Source: Clostridioides difficile ATCC 9689 = DSM 1296
GTDB lineage: Bacteria; Bacillota; Clostridia; Peptostreptococcales; Peptostreptococcaceae
Direction: 5' to 3'
Assembly (NCBI RefSeq): GCF_001077535.1
Contig: NZ_CP011968.1
Span: 1,798,001-1,862,000, forward strand
Length of the DNA stretch: 64,000 nucleotides
In this document: in pieces, positions 63,997-64,000 of the stretch
Position numbering within the stretch: position 1 is the stretch's first letter
Layout of the letters: each line of letters begins with the position of its first letter
Notes under the pieces: model-generated
Told to the model about the DNA's origin: nothing
The model's database searches: none
The model's input: only the letters and a program-made list of their open reading frames with translations
Position numbers and translations under genes: made by a program

Positions 63997-64000
63997 TTTT

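Overview
The window is low-GC Firmicute DNA. Protein sequences, gene order and riboswitch-rich leaders match Clostridioides difficile as I know it: a GcvT-GcvPA fusion, the queKTL-type queuine salvage operon, a type I-B CRISPR repeat containing TTAACTAAGTGGTATGTAAA, and the rib operon followed by recQ and thiC. No search was run, so the species call rests on recognition.

Layout. 1-2.6 kb: end of an iron-siderophore ABC importer operon (yclO, yclP, yclQ). 3-6.9 kb: a c-di-GMP phosphodiesterase, a TerD-family protein and an orphan methionine-binding lipoprotein behind a SAM-I riboswitch. 7-16 kb: lipoate ligase, a lysine-riboswitch-controlled NhaC-family transporter, tRNA-Leu(UAG), an HXXEE membrane protein, then a tandem glycine riboswitch driving gcvTPA and gcvPB. 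16-21 kb: a P-type ATPase, ppnP and guaD. 21.2-24 kb is accessory-like: an integrase 3' remnant, a CRISPR array without cas genes (18 repeats, 17 spacers), a small membrane protein and two paired terminator-like hairpins. 24-30.5 kb: an XRE/cupin regulator divergent from a cysteine-synthase-like enzyme, a membrane GDPD phosphodiesterase, a sugar acetyltransferase and a gene-poor stretch. 30.6-36.4 kb: an ABC-2 exporter with its own two-component system and a TraX-like protein. 36.7-42.4 kb: an iron-sulfur flavoprotein with HxlR regulator, the DUF969/DUF979/pcp operon, and a TetR/FMN-binding/flavodoxin operon. 42.7-45.1 kb: a preQ1-I riboswitch and the queuine salvage operon. 45.2-49.4 kb: a DNA alkylation repair-like protein, a HTH/ribbon-helix-helix protein, a lipoprotein and a second two-component system. 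49.5-55.6 kb: thioredoxin with an atypical, probably NADPH-independent reductase, an ArsR/NifX-like pair, an ArsB/NhaD transporter and an AGCS symporter. 55.8-59.7 kb: full riboflavin operon (ribD, ribE, ribBA, ribH) under an FMN riboswitch. 59.8-64 kb: recQ with two HRDC domains, and thiC under a TPP riboswitch.

How it fits together. Much of the window is metabolite-sensing scavenging and cofactor metabolism. Seven riboswitches (SAM-I, lysine, tandem glycine, preQ1-I, FMN, TPP, with glycine counted as one leader plus its own expression platform) sit in front of transport or biosynthesis genes. Glycine cleavage needs lipoylated GcvH, so the nearby lplA is a plausible partner. Flavin supply (rib operon) matches the number of flavoproteins here. 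The most interesting points are the queuine salvage operon, the NADPH-motif-less TrxB, the CRISPR array with odd trailing repeats and a structured leader, the paired hairpin units beside it, the YclQ lipobox with Ser in place of Cys, and several clear palindromic operators.
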